Source of the DNA: Lysobacter sp.
GTDB lineage: Bacteria > Pseudomonadota > Gammaproteobacteria > Xanthomonadales > Xanthomonadaceae
Length of the DNA stretch: 51,472 nucleotides
Direction of reading: 5' to 3'
Assembly (NCBI GenBank): GCA_026786005.1
Contig: JAJAYW010000015.1
Coordinates: 1 to 51,472 of the forward strand
The translations under genes and the position numbers were made by a program. The notes beneath the pieces were generated by a model. It saw nothing but the letters and a program-made list of their open reading frames with translations. It was not told the DNA's origin and did not search any database. Of this stretch, positions 10,072 to 19,861 are shown in pieces (the first letter of the stretch is position 1; each line of letters begins with the position of its first letter).

Positions 10072-11472
10072 ATGACGCGAAGCAAACGCATCTACGTCCT
10101 CGATACCAATGTACTGATGCACGATCCGACCGCGCTGTTCAAGTTCGAGGAGCACGATGTGTTCCTGCCGATGCAGGTCATCGAGGAACTCGACAACGGC
10201 AAGAAGGGCAACACCGAGGCCAGCCGCAATGCGCGCCAGGTCAGTCGCTTCCTCAACGAACTGATTGAATCCCAGGGCACGGACAAGATCGCCTCGGGCA
10301 TCACGCTGGCGCGACCGCAAGGCCTGCAACTGCGAGGCGAACAGAGCATCGGCAAACTGCGCTTCCAGATCGATTCGTTCGATGCCGGCAAGCGTTTCGG
10401 CGCGGTGATCCCGGACAACCACATCCTCGGCGCGATCCTGGCGCTGAAGGAAGCCGAACCCGACGCGCCGGTGGTGTTCGTGTCCAAGGACATCAACCTG
10501 CGGATCAAGGCGGCGATCGCCGGCATCGTCTCTGAAGATTACGAAAACGATCGCGCGCTGGATGATTTCAGCCTGCTCTACACCGGCGCGAGCGCCCTGC
10601 CGGAAGATTTCTGGCAGCGCTATGGCAAGGATCTCAAGTCGTGGACCGAGAAGGGCCGCACGTTCTACGAGGTGCGCCTCGAAGCGGACGACGAGTGGCA
10701 TCCCAATCAGTTCCTGTACCTGCCGGGCGACGAAGAAGCGGAAATGCGCGTGGTCAAGATCGACGGCGACAAGGCCACGCTGCAGATCATCGACGACTAT
10801 CGCGGCCACCAGCACGCCGTCTGGGGCATCACCGCGCGCAATCGCGAACAGAATTTCGCATTGAACGCATTGATGGATCCCGAGATCGATTTCGTGACGT
10901 TGCTGGGCACGGCGGGCACCGGCAAGACATTGCTTGCGCTCGCGGCCGGCCTGGCGCAGACGATGGACCAGCAGCGATACCGCGAGATCATCATGACCCG
11001 CGCCACGGTCAGCGTCGGCGAGGACATTGGTTTTTTGCCGGGTACCGAAGAAGAAAAAATGACGCCGTGGATGGGCGCGCTCACCGACAACCTGGAAGTG
11101 CTGATGCCCAACCAGAAAGGCGGCGGCAGCTGGGAACGTGCGGCGACCAATGACCTGCTGGCCTCGCGCATCAAGATCCGCTCGATGAACTTCATGCGCG
11201 GCCGCACGCTGCTCAGCCGCTGGCTGATCCTCGACGAGGCGCAGAACCTGACGCCGAAACAGATGAAGACACTGGTGACCCGCGCCGGTCCCGGCACCAA
11301 GATCGTGTGCCTGGGCAATGTCGAGCAGATCGACACGCCCTACCTGACCGAAACGACCTCCGGCCTGACCTACGCGGTGGATCGTTTCAAGAACTGGCCC
11401 CACAGTGCGCACATCACCTTGCGTCGCGGCGAACGGTCGCGCTTGGCCGACTACGCGTCGGAAGTGTTGTAG
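10072..11472 (+). CDS. PIN domain-PhoH ATPase fusion protein
   Basis: N-terminal PIN KRIYVLDTNVLMHDP; PhoH Walker A LLGTAGTGKTLLALAAG; RWLILDEAQNLTPKQMKT. Confidence 0.93.
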   Translation: MTRSKRIYVLDTNVLMHDPTALFKFEEHDVFLPMQVIEELDNGKKGNTEASRNARQVSRFLNELIESQGTDKIASGITLARPQGLQLRGEQSIGKLRFQIDSFDAGKRFGAVIPDNHILGAILALKEAEPDAPVVFVSKDINLRIKAAIAGIVSEDYENDRALDDFSLLYTGASALPEDFWQRYGKDLKSWTEKGRTFYEVRLEADDEWHPNQFLYLPGDEEAEMRVVKIDGDKATLQIIDDYRGHQHAVWGITARNREQNFALNALMDPEIDFVTLLGTAGTGKTLLALAAGLAQTMDQQRYREIIMTRATVSVGEDIGFLPGTEEEKMTPWMGALTDNLEVLMPNQKGGGSWERAATNDLLASRIKIRSMNFMRGRTLLSRWLILDEAQNLTPKQMKTLVTRAGPGTKIVCLGNVEQIDTPYLTETTSGLTYAVDRFKNWPHSAHITLRRGERSRLADYASEVL

Positions 11473-11474
11473 CT

Positions 11475-11637
11475 GTTTTTTGCCACGGATTTGCGCGGAT
11501 AAACGCGGATAGGGCCAAGGAAAACATGGCTTCACGTGCCTGTCAGCCCTGCATACGCCGGGATGACCCCACTTGAAGACACCTGATCCTTGCATGATTC
11601 GCTTTATCCGCGTTAATCAGATTTGATCCGCGGCAAA
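11475..11637. repeat. Composite inverted-repeat element with an internal REP remnant
   Basis: Left arm ttttttgccacggatttgcgcggataaacgcggat (11475-11510), right arm atccgcgttaatcagatttgatccgcggcaaa (11606-11637, inverted); inner cagccctgcatacgccgggatgacccc (11544-11570). Confidence 0.7.
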
Positions 11638-11655
11638 CCTCTTTTCAGGAAAACC

Positions 11656-13377
11656 ATGACGCACGACGCAGCCAGGCAATACGCACGGATGTTCGTGCCG
11701 AAGCTGTGGACGGCGTTGCGCGAAGGCTATGGCTGGTCGGACCTGCGTGCCGACGCCATTGCGGGATTGACGGTTGCCATCGTGGCGTTGCCGCTGGCCA
11801 TGGCGCTGGCGATCGCCAGCGGCACCACGCCCGAGAAAGGCCTGTACACCGCGATCGTCGCGGGTTTTCTGGTGTCGGCGCTGGGCGGCTCGCGGGTGCA
11901 GGTGGGTGGGCCGACCGCGGCGTTCATCCCTGTGGTGTTCGTGGTGATCCAGAAGTTCGGTTTCGGCGGCCTGATCCTGTGCACGCTGATGGCCGGACTG
12001 ATGCTGATTGCAGCGGGCCTGCTGCGCCTGGGCACGCTGATGAAGTACATGCCGCAGCCGGTGATCACCGGTTTCACCGCCGGCATCGCGGTCAGCATCT
12101 TTTCCAGCCAGGTCAAGGATCTGCTGGGACTGCAAATGGCGTCGGTGCCGGTGGAATTCTTCGCGCGCTGGAGCGCCTACGCCCGGCACATCGCGACCAC
12201 GCAGCCGGCGGCGGTCGTGCTCGCGGTGCTGGGCCTCGCGGTGATCATCGGACTGCGTCGATGGAAACCCAACTGGCCGGGTTTCCTGATCGCGTTGCTG
12301 GTCTGCACCGGCGCCAGCGTCGCGTTCGCAATGCCGGCCGAAACCATCGGCAGCCGTTTCGGCAGCCTGCCGTCGTCGTTGCCGATCTTCGATTTCCCGC
12401 AGATCCCGTTCGAACGCACTCTGGAGCTGCTGCCCAGCGCGTTCACCATCGCTTTCCTGGCCGGTATCGAATCCTTGCTGTCGGCCGTGGTCGCCGACGG
12501 CATGATCGGCGGCCGTCATCGTTCCAACGGCGAACTCGTTGCGCAAGGCGTGGCCAACATCGGCGCGGCGCTGTTCGGCGGCCTGCCGGCGACCGGCGCA
12601 CTCGCGCGTACCGCGACCAACGTGCGCGCGGGCGCGCGCTCGCCGGTGGCGGGCATGCTGCACGCGTTGTTCCTGTTGCTCTTCATGCTGCTGCTGGCGC
12701 CGCTGATGCGCTACGTGCCCCTCGCCGCACTGGCTGCAGTACTGCTGGTGGTGGCCTGGAACATGAGCGAATACCAGCACTTCCGCCACACGCTCTCGGC
12801 GCCCAAGGGCGACCGGTTGGTGCTGCTGCTGACATTTTTGCTGACCGTGTTCCTGGACCTGACCATTGCCATCGAAGTCGGCATCGTGGTCGCTGCCTTC
12901 GTCTTCATGTTCCGCATGGCCGAGGCGGTCGAAGTCAGTTCCGGCGTGCACCTGCTCGATGAGGACGACGAGAGCGATCCGGCGAGCGGCGCCGACACCG
13001 ACCAGCGCGCACACCTGCCCGAGGGCGTGGAGGTGTTCCAGATCAATGGGCCGCTGTTCTTTGGCGCGGCCAACCGGCTGGACGACGTGCTCGACCAGTT
13101 CATCACGCCGCCCAAGGCCTTCATCCTGCGCATGCGCCTGGTCCCGTTTATTGACGCCAGCGGCGTACACGCATTGAAGACCCTCACCGATCGCTGCCAG
13201 CGTCGCGGCATCGTGCTGATCGTGTCCGGCCTGCAGCCGCAACCGAAGCAGGTGCTCGCGGACATGCACCTGCACGAGCGCGTCGGCCAGCTGCACTTCG
13301 TCGCCGATTTCGAGCGTGCGCTTGAGCTCGCCGGGTCTATCGTCGACAAGCCGATCGTCGACAAGCCCTCTTCGTAA
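11656..13377 (+). CDS. SulP family anion transporter with C-terminal STAS domain
   Basis: [40 protein letters not shown]-like [13 protein letters not shown]. Confidence 0.93.
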   Translation: MTHDAARQYARMFVPKLWTALREGYGWSDLRADAIAGLTVAIVALPLAMALAIASGTTPEKGLYTAIVAGFLVSALGGSRVQVGGPTAAFIPVVFVVIQKFGFGGLILCTLMAGLMLIAAGLLRLGTLMKYMPQPVITGFTAGIAVSIFSSQVKDLLGLQMASVPVEFFARWSAYARHIATTQPAAVVLAVLGLAVIIGLRRWKPNWPGFLIALLVCTGASVAFAMPAETIGSRFGSLPSSLPIFDFPQIPFERTLELLPSAFTIAFLAGIESLLSAVVADGMIGGRHRSNGELVAQGVANIGAALFGGLPATGALARTATNVRAGARSPVAGMLHALFLLLFMLLLAPLMRYVPLAALAAVLLVVAWNMSEYQHFRHTLSAPKGDRLVLLLTFLLTVFLDLTIAIEVGIVVAAFVFMFRMAEAVEVSSGVHLLDEDDESDPASGADTDQRAHLPEGVEVFQINGPLFFGAANRLDDVLDQFITPPKAFILRMRLVPFIDASGVHALKTLTDRCQRRGIVLIVSGLQPQPKQVLADMHLHERVGQLHFVADFERALELAGSIVDKPIVDKPSS

Positions 13378-13396
13378 TCGTTGCAGAATGCGACGC

Positions 13397-14212
13397 ATGG
13401 CAAACCCGCGCCCTACCCGACCATCCGCACTGACCATCGCCGGTTCCGATTCCGGTGGCGGCGCCGGTATCCAGGCCGACCTGAAAACCTTCGCCGCGCA
13501 CGGCATGCATGGCCTGAGCGCGATCGCCGCACTCACCGCTCAACACACCCGCGGCGTCACTGCAGTTCATGTGCCGCCAACCGATTTTCTGCGATCGCAG
13601 ATCGATGCCTGTTTCGATGATTTCGACGTGGCCGCGGTCAAGCTGGGAATGCTGGCCAACAGCGCTGTCATCGACGCTGTCGCCGATGCGCTGGAAACGC
13701 ATCGCGCGCCGTTCATGGTGCTGGACCCGGTGATGGTCGCCACCTCTGGCGCACGCCTGCTCGAAGCAGACGCACTTGAATCGCTGCGCAAGCGCCTGTT
13801 GCCGATCGCCAGCATCATCACCCCGAACCTGCCAGAAGCCGAACTGCTGCTGGGCCATGCAATCCCGGATCGCGACGCGATGCGTGCGGCCTGTCGCGAG
13901 TTCCTTGATCTCGGCATCCGCAGCATCTTGCTCAAGGGCGGGCATCTCGCGGACGACAGCGATGTGATCGATCTGTACGCCGACCAGCGTGGCCTCCAGG
14001 AAATCGTCCATCCAAGACTCGCACTGCAAGCGCATGGCACCGGCTGCACGCTCGCTTCCGCAATCACGGCTAATCTGTGTCTCGGCAAGTCCCTCCACGA
14101 GGCATGCGTGGCAGCATCGGATTACGTGCATCGTGCATTGCTGCAAGGCTATCGACCTGGCCGCAGCGAGATCGTCGTCCTGGATCATTTCGGCGCCGCT
14201 GCAGACACATGA
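13397..14212 (+). CDS. thiD: hydroxymethylpyrimidine/phosphomethylpyrimidine kinase
   Basis: [40 protein letters not shown]. Confidence 0.96.
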   Translation: MANPRPTRPSALTIAGSDSGGGAGIQADLKTFAAHGMHGLSAIAALTAQHTRGVTAVHVPPTDFLRSQIDACFDDFDVAAVKLGMLANSAVIDAVADALETHRAPFMVLDPVMVATSGARLLEADALESLRKRLLPIASIITPNLPEAELLLGHAIPDRDAMRAACREFLDLGIRSILLKGGHLADDSDVIDLYADQRGLQEIVHPRLALQAHGTGCTLASAITANLCLGKSLHEACVAASDYVHRALLQGYRPGRSEIVVLDHFGAAADT

Positions 14213-15069
14213 TCGAGTCGCGCGAACTCGAGGTCCATGGCGAAGACGGTCACCATTGGTCGCTGTCGGCACGCATTCCTGAAAACGCGCATGCCGCCTT
14301 GCTGTGGCTTCCGGCGCTCGGCGTCGCCGCGAGACACTACCTGCCCTTCGCCGACGCGCTGGCCGCGCATGGCATCGCCGTGTTCGCGCACGAATGGCGC
14401 GGCAACGGTTCCAGCAACTCCCGCGCGGATCGCGATCACGACTGGGGATATCGAGAACTGCTGATGTTCGACCTTCCCGCCAGCGAAGCCGCCATCGCAG
14501 GCGCCTATCCACATCTGCCGCGCATCATCGGCGGACACAGCCTGGGCGGCCAACTCGCCTGCTGCCGTCTTGCGCTGTCGCCGGAGTCGGCAGGCGCGTT
14601 ATGGCTGGTCGCCAGCGGTTCGCCCTACTGGCGCGCGTTTCCCGCGCCGATTCGTTACGGGTTGCCGCTGGTGTATCGCTTCCTGCCATGGCTGGCGCGC
14701 AAGCGCGGCGCGCTGCCCGGACGACTGATCGGCTTCGGCGGCAACGAAGCGCGTTCGCTGATCGCCGACTGGGCTCGCACCGCCTTGAGCGGTGTCTACG
14801 CCGCGCAGGGCATGACTGAAGATATCGATGTGGCGATGGCGAATATCGATGCCCCGACACGTGCGGTGCTGTTGTCCAACGACTGGCTCGTGCCCGAATC
14901 ATCGCTGAATTTCCTGCTCTCGAAGTTGCCGCGCTCAAGTACGGCAATCGAGACGCTCGACGCGCAGGCCTTGGGTATCGCCGCCGATCATTTTGCCTGG
15001 ATGCAACAGCCACAAGCCGTTGCGCGTCATTTCGCTGAACGCACAACGGATATGGCGCCGCATCCGTGA
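14209..15069 (+). CDS. alpha/beta hydrolase (serine hydrolase-like)
   Basis: IIGGHSLGGQLA nucleophile elbow; ATGA overlap with the thiD stop. Confidence 0.85.
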   Translation: MIESRELEVHGEDGHHWSLSARIPENAHAALLWLPALGVAARHYLPFADALAAHGIAVFAHEWRGNGSSNSRADRDHDWGYRELLMFDLPASEAAIAGAYPHLPRIIGGHSLGGQLACCRLALSPESAGALWLVASGSPYWRAFPAPIRYGLPLVYRFLPWLARKRGALPGRLIGFGGNEARSLIADWARTALSGVYAAQGMTEDIDVAMANIDAPTRAVLLSNDWLVPESSLNFLLSKLPRSSTAIETLDAQALGIAADHFAWMQQPQAVARHFAERTTDMAPHP

Positions 15070-15279
15070 ACCGACTCGGATCGTAGCTGTGGAGGAGGCG
15101 GCCACACACAGGCCGCAGGGGGATCCTCGGTGCCATCGACACAATGCAATCCGATCTTGCGTCCTCCCTTCACCCGGGGCGGGCCCTCCGTGGGCGCCGT
15201 GCTCGCGATCACCGGCTTTCGACACAATTCGGCATCGTTGCTAGTATTGCTGGCAGAAGCTGACGAGGAAGGTGCGCGC

Positions 15280-15852
15280 ATGGCGGTAATGTCCGAAGGG
15301 ATTACGGCGGACCAGGATGGCCTGGGCACCCTGCTCTCCGAAGTTGCGCGCGGCGACAACGCCGCGTTTGAGCGTCTGTATCGTTCGACATCGTCCAAAT
15401 TGTTCGGCATCTGTGCGCGCATCATTTCCGATCGGGCAGAGGCCGAAGACACCTTGCAGGAAGTCTTCACCACGGTCTGGCACAAGGCTGGCCAATTCGA
15501 TGCCGCACGCGCCAGCGCGATGACGTGGCTGGCGATGATCGCGCGCAACAAGTCGATCGACCGGTTGCGTTCCAACGCCAACCTGCGCCAGAACACCAGT
15601 ATCGAACTGGCGGACAACATCAGCGACAGCTCGCCGACGGGCCTGGAAGCCACTGAATTTGCCGACGATCAACGACGACTCAATGCCTGCCTTGGCGAAC
15701 TCGATCCCGACCGTCAGACCCTGTTGCGTACCGCGTTTTTTGAAGGTGCGACCTACGAGGAACTGGCCGCGCGCAGCAACACGCCGCTGGGCACCGTCAA
15801 GAGCTGGATACGACGCAGCTTGCACAAGCTGAAAGTGTGTCTGGAACGATGA
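15280..15852 (+). CDS. ECF RNA polymerase sigma factor (RpoE/SigK-like)
   Basis: Sigma2 FERLYRSTSSKLFGICARII...AEDTLQEVFTTVW; sigma4 LAARSNTPLGTVKSWIRRSLHKLK. Confidence 0.93.
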   Translation: MAVMSEGITADQDGLGTLLSEVARGDNAAFERLYRSTSSKLFGICARIISDRAEAEDTLQEVFTTVWHKAGQFDAARASAMTWLAMIARNKSIDRLRSNANLRQNTSIELADNISDSSPTGLEATEFADDQRRLNACLGELDPDRQTLLRTAFFEGATYEELAARSNTPLGTVKSWIRRSLHKLKVCLER

Positions 15853-16649
15853 ACGCCTCCTTCGACGTCCAGATGCAGGATCCGCCCGAGGGCGACGTGC
15901 TCGCGGCCGAGTACGTGTTGGGCGTGCTCGACGCCGACCAACGCCGGATCGCGATGCAGCGCGTGCAAACCGATCTGCAATTCGCGGGCGAAGTTGCCGC
16001 ATGGGAGCGGCATTTTTCACCGTGGTTGCAAAGCATTGCGCCGATGGCCGTGGCCGATCACATCTGGCCGCGCATCCAGCAGACGCTGGGACTGCTTGGG
16101 CCGATGCGTGCCGATCGCACTACAACACCGCCGGCTTCGGCATCGTGGTGGGACAGCGTGGGGGTTTGGCGCTGGCTCAGTGCCGGTGGTTTCACTGCTG
16201 CCGCTGCAAGCCTGTTCGCGATGATGATCAACACGCAACGCCCGCAATCTGCGCCGACGCCCGCTCCGCCGATCGCCACCGTGCCCGTCCCGGCGCCCGC
16301 GATGGCCGTGCCCGACATGGTCGCCACGATGGCCGCAGACGATGGCGGCACCGCCTTCGTGGCCAACATCGATTCGCAGCACGGCAAGATCATGATGGTG
16401 CCGGTGTCCGTCGACAGTATTCCTGCTGGCGTGGTGCCCGAGTTGTGGCTGATCCCGGAAGGCGGCGCCGCGCTTTCACTGGGCCTGCTGGATCCAACGC
16501 GCGCGCATTCGGTCGACATTCCCGAGAGCATGCGTGATGCGATGTCTGCGACGTCGTTGCTCGCGGTGACGCTGGAACCGCCCGGGGGCGCACCGGGCGG
16601 AAAAGCCACCGGCCCTATCATCGCGAAGGGCGGCATCTTCCGTATCTGA
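15849..16649 (+). CDS. Anti-sigma factor, RskA-like, single-span membrane protein
   Basis: LAAEYVLGVLDADQR N-terminus; hydrophobic segment; C-terminal PELWLIPEGGAALSLGLL...LAVTLEPPGGAPGGKATGPIIAKG; ATGA overlap with the sigma factor. Confidence 0.9.
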   Translation: MNASFDVQMQDPPEGDVLAAEYVLGVLDADQRRIAMQRVQTDLQFAGEVAAWERHFSPWLQSIAPMAVADHIWPRIQQTLGLLGPMRADRTTTPPASASWWDSVGVWRWLSAGGFTAAAASLFAMMINTQRPQSAPTPAPPIATVPVPAPAMAVPDMVATMAADDGGTAFVANIDSQHGKIMMVPVSVDSIPAGVVPELWLIPEGGAALSLGLLDPTRAHSVDIPESMRDAMSATSLLAVTLEPPGGAPGGKATGPIIAKGGIFRI

Positions 16650-16738
16650 GTTGTCGGTGCAGCGCATCCGAATGCGGGTTGGCATCGTAAACACGACCAG
16701 GCCCGCATCGTCGCTGGGCGATCAGGTCCCGCGAGTCC

Positions 16739-17740
16739 ATGTATTCCGCACCCGCTTCGGTCGTTGATGTCCCAGCACAGCAACAGGCTCCGAATCCGCC
16801 TGCGCGCGGCCTGACGGCTACGATCGCGCGCTGGTTCGACACATCCGCTCGGATCGAGCGCAGCGGAGCCGAACTCGACCGCGTCGACTGGTTGCGCATA
16901 GTGCCTTTCATCGGCCTGCACCTCGCCTGCCTCGGCGTGATCTGGGTAGGTTTTTCGTGGTTCGCGCTGTGGACTGCGCTGGCGCTGTACTTCGTGCGCA
17001 TGTTCGCGATCACCGGTTTCTATCACCGTTATTTCTCGCACAAGACCTTCAAGACCTCGCGGGTGATGCAATTCCTGTTCGCGTTGCTCGGCGCCAGCTG
17101 CGTGCAGCGCGGGCCGTTGTGGTGGGCGGCGCATCATCGCAACCACCATCGCCATGCCGATACGCCCCTCGACGTGCATTCGCCGGTCACCCGTAGTTTC
17201 ATCGTCAGCCACATGGGCTGGTTCCTGACGCCGCGCGGTTTCCCGACCGATCACGCCGTGATCAAGGATCTGGAGAAGTTTCCGGAACTGCGTTGGCTCG
17301 ATCGTTACGACCTGCTGATTCCGGTCTTGCTCGCGGTGGGTTTGTTCGTGCTTGGCGATGTGTTGGAAAGCCATGCGCCCGGGCTCGGCACCAATGGTTG
17401 GCAACTACTGGTCTGGGGTTTCTTCATCTCGACCATAGCGTTGTTCCATGTTGCCGTTACCATCAATTCACTGGCGCACGTCTGGGGCACGCGCCGTTTT
17501 TTCACGCGCGACAACAGCCGCAACAACTGGTTCCTCGCGCTGCTGACGATGGGCGAAGGCTGGCACAACAACCATCACTACTATCCCGGCTCCGCGAGAC
17601 AAGGATTTCGCTGGTGGGAGATCGACATGACCTATTACGGCCTGCGTGCACTCGCCGCACTCGGATTGATCTGGGATCTGCGTCCCGTGCCTGCGAAGAT
17701 TCTCGCGGCGGCGCGATCACATACCGGATCAGGACGTTGA
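16739..17740 (+). CDS. Acyl-CoA / fatty acid delta-9-type desaturase
   Basis: Histidine boxes HRYFSHK, HHRNHH and HNNHHYYP. Confidence 0.93.
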   Translation: MYSAPASVVDVPAQQQAPNPPARGLTATIARWFDTSARIERSGAELDRVDWLRIVPFIGLHLACLGVIWVGFSWFALWTALALYFVRMFAITGFYHRYFSHKTFKTSRVMQFLFALLGASCVQRGPLWWAAHHRNHHRHADTPLDVHSPVTRSFIVSHMGWFLTPRGFPTDHAVIKDLEKFPELRWLDRYDLLIPVLLAVGLFVLGDVLESHAPGLGTNGWQLLVWGFFISTIALFHVAVTINSLAHVWGTRRFFTRDNSRNNWFLALLTMGEGWHNNHHYYPGSARQGFRWWEIDMTYYGLRALAALGLIWDLRPVPAKILAAARSHTGSGR

Positions 17741-17753
17741 GGTCGTTGCGGCG

Positions 17754-19013
17754 ATGAAGATCGCTGTCATTGGTTCGGGTATCGCAGGGCTGGGCTCGGC
17801 TTGGCTGCTGTCGCGCAAGCACGACGTCACCTTGTTCGAGGCCAACGACTACCTGGGTGGCCACACGCATACCCATGACATTGAACTGCAGGGCCGCCAC
17901 TACGCCGTCGATACCGGCTTCATCGTCTTCAATGGCGCGCACTACCCGCTGTTGACCCGATTGTTCGCCGAACTCGGTGTCGAGACGCAGCCGACCACGA
18001 TGAGTTTCTCGGTGCAGAACCAAGCCAGCGGCATGGAGTACAACGCCGGCACGGTGGATGGGCTTTTTTGCCAGCGCAAGAACCTTCTGAACCCGCGCTT
18101 TCTGCGCATGGCAGCGGATATCGTGCGTTTCTATCGCAATGCACCGGCATTGCTGCGACGGCAAGGCGCCGGGCCGACGCTTGGCGAATTCCTGACCGAA
18201 AAAAACTATTCCGCCGCATTCCGCGACGAGCACATCGTGCCGATGGCGGCCGCGTTGTGGTCGATGTCCGCGTCGCAGGTGCTGCAGTTCCCACTGCTGC
18301 ACCTGCTGCGCTTCATGGACAACCACCACATGCTGCAGGTCAACGGCCGGCCGGAGTGGCGCGTGGTCACGGGCGGGTCGCAGCGTTACATCGACGCAAT
18401 GCGTGCACGCTGGACGGTGCAAGAGCGGATCGGTTGTCCTGTGCGTGGCATTGCTGGAATTGGCGGCCGCGTGCAAATCGACAGCGCTGCCGGCCAGGAA
18501 ACCTTCGACCATGTCGTGCTGGCCTGCCATGCCGACCAGGCGCTGGCAATGCTGCGCGATGCCACGCCGACAGAACGCAGGATTCTCGAAGCCATGCCAT
18601 TCCAGGACAACGAAGTGGTTCTGCATACCGACGCGCGCCTGCTGCCGAAACATCGCAAGGCTTGGGCTGCCTGGAATGCGTACGTGCCTGCACCCGGGCA
18701 CGCTGCATCCGAGCAGGCCCATTGCACCGTCAGTTATTGCATGAACCTGCTGCAATCCCTGGACGCGCCCGAGCCAATCGTGGTCACGCTCAATCGCAGC
18801 GCCGAGATCGATCCGGGCAGGATCCTGCGGCGCCTGCGTTATCAGCATCCATTGCAGACGCTCGCATCGGTCGCCGCTCAAGCGCGCAAAGTGGAAATCC
18901 AGGGACAACGCAACTTGTGGTTCGCAGGTGCCTATTGGGGCTACGGCTTCCACGAGGACGGATTGCGCAGCGCCGTCGAAGTCGCGCAAGGGCTCGGAGT
19001 GGCATGGCCATGA
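17754..19013 (+). CDS. FAD-dependent amine-oxidase-like oxidoreductase
   Basis: IAVIGSGIAGLGSAWLLSRKHDVTLFEAND; YWGYGFHEDGLRSAVEVA; adjacent to DUF1365 and CFA synthase genes. Confidence 0.93.
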   Translation: MKIAVIGSGIAGLGSAWLLSRKHDVTLFEANDYLGGHTHTHDIELQGRHYAVDTGFIVFNGAHYPLLTRLFAELGVETQPTTMSFSVQNQASGMEYNAGTVDGLFCQRKNLLNPRFLRMAADIVRFYRNAPALLRRQGAGPTLGEFLTEKNYSAAFRDEHIVPMAAALWSMSASQVLQFPLLHLLRFMDNHHMLQVNGRPEWRVVTGGSQRYIDAMRARWTVQERIGCPVRGIAGIGGRVQIDSAAGQETFDHVVLACHADQALAMLRDATPTERRILEAMPFQDNEVVLHTDARLLPKHRKAWAAWNAYVPAPGHAASEQAHCTVSYCMNLLQSLDAPEPIVVTLNRSAEIDPGRILRRLRYQHPLQTLASVAAQARKVEIQGQRNLWFAGAYWGYGFHEDGLRSAVEVAQGLGVAWP

Positions 19014-19861
19014 ACACCCTGCTCCGCACTGACCTTGACGCCACTGCAACTCGCGTGCAGGTGCTCAACAACGACAACGTCATTGCGAAACATCCTTTTG
19101 AAAGTGCGATCTACGAAGGCTGGATCCGCCACCGCCGTTACGCACCGCACCCGCACGCGTTCCGGTATCGCACGTGCATGCTTTATGTCGATCTCGCCGA
19201 AATCGACAGCATCTTCGCCGGACGCCGATTCTGGTCGGTCGGCCGTCGCAACATCGCCGAATTCCGCCGCGGCGATTTTTTCGGCGATGCCGACATTCCA
19301 CTCGACACCGCGGTTCGCGACAAGGTCCAGGCCGACGCGGGACATCGTCCAGCCGGACCGATTCGGCTGCTGACGCACCTGCGCTACTTCGGCTCCAGCT
19401 TCAATCCCGTGAGTTTTTATTATTGCTATGCGGCCGATGGCGTCACGCTGGACACGATCGTCGCCGAGATCACCAATACGCCGTGGAAAGAGCGGCATGC
19501 CTACGTCCTGCCGATCGCGAATGCCGAAGCCCACGGCAGCATGCGTGGCTGGCGTTTCGAAAAACGCTTCCATGTGTCGCCCTTCATGCCGATGCAACGG
19601 CAGTACGACTGGCGCTTCGGCACGCCGGACGATGTGCTCCGCGTCAACATGGATGTGTACGACGGCGAGCAAAAGAACTTCGACGCGACGCTGGTGCTGG
19701 ACCGGCTTGAACTTACCGGCGCCAATCTCGCACGCGTGCTGGTCCGCTACCCGTTGATGACGATGAAAGTCGTCGTCGCGATCCATTGGCAGGCGCTGCG
19801 GCTGTGGCTGCGCGGCAATCCCGTCCACGACCATCCTGGCAAACCCGGAAGCACGACATGA
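19010..19861 (+). CDS. DUF1365 family protein
   Basis: IYEGWIRHRRYAPHPHAFRYRTCMLYVDL and LTHLRYFGSSFNPVSFYYCY; start at 19004 or 19010, overlapping the previous stop. Confidence 0.92.
   Translation: MNTLLRTDLDATATRVQVLNNDNVIAKHPFESAIYEGWIRHRRYAPHPHAFRYRTCMLYVDLAEIDSIFAGRRFWSVGRRNIAEFRRGDFFGDADIPLDTAVRDKVQADAGHRPAGPIRLLTHLRYFGSSFNPVSFYYCYAADGVTLDTIVAEITNTPWKERHAYVLPIANAEAHGSMRGWRFEKRFHVSPFMPMQRQYDWRFGTPDDVLRVNMDVYDGEQKNFDATLVLDRLELTGANLARVLVRYPLMTMKVVVAIHWQALRLWLRGNPVHDHPGKPGSTT

Noticed and set aside
9901-11595. 564-aa minus-strand ORF opposite phoH
   Set aside because: Antisense shadow ORF of the PhoH gene; composition bias and no motifs.
11617-13536. 639-aa minus-strand ORF opposite sulP
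   Set aside because: Low-complexity His/Gln/Arg/Asp-rich translation, antisense to a clear SulP-STAS transporter; typical high-GC shadow ORF.
17502-19049. 515-aa minus-strand ORF opposite the FAD oxidoreductase
   Set aside because: Shadow ORF; the plus strand encodes a well-supported FAD enzyme with overlapping operon neighbours.
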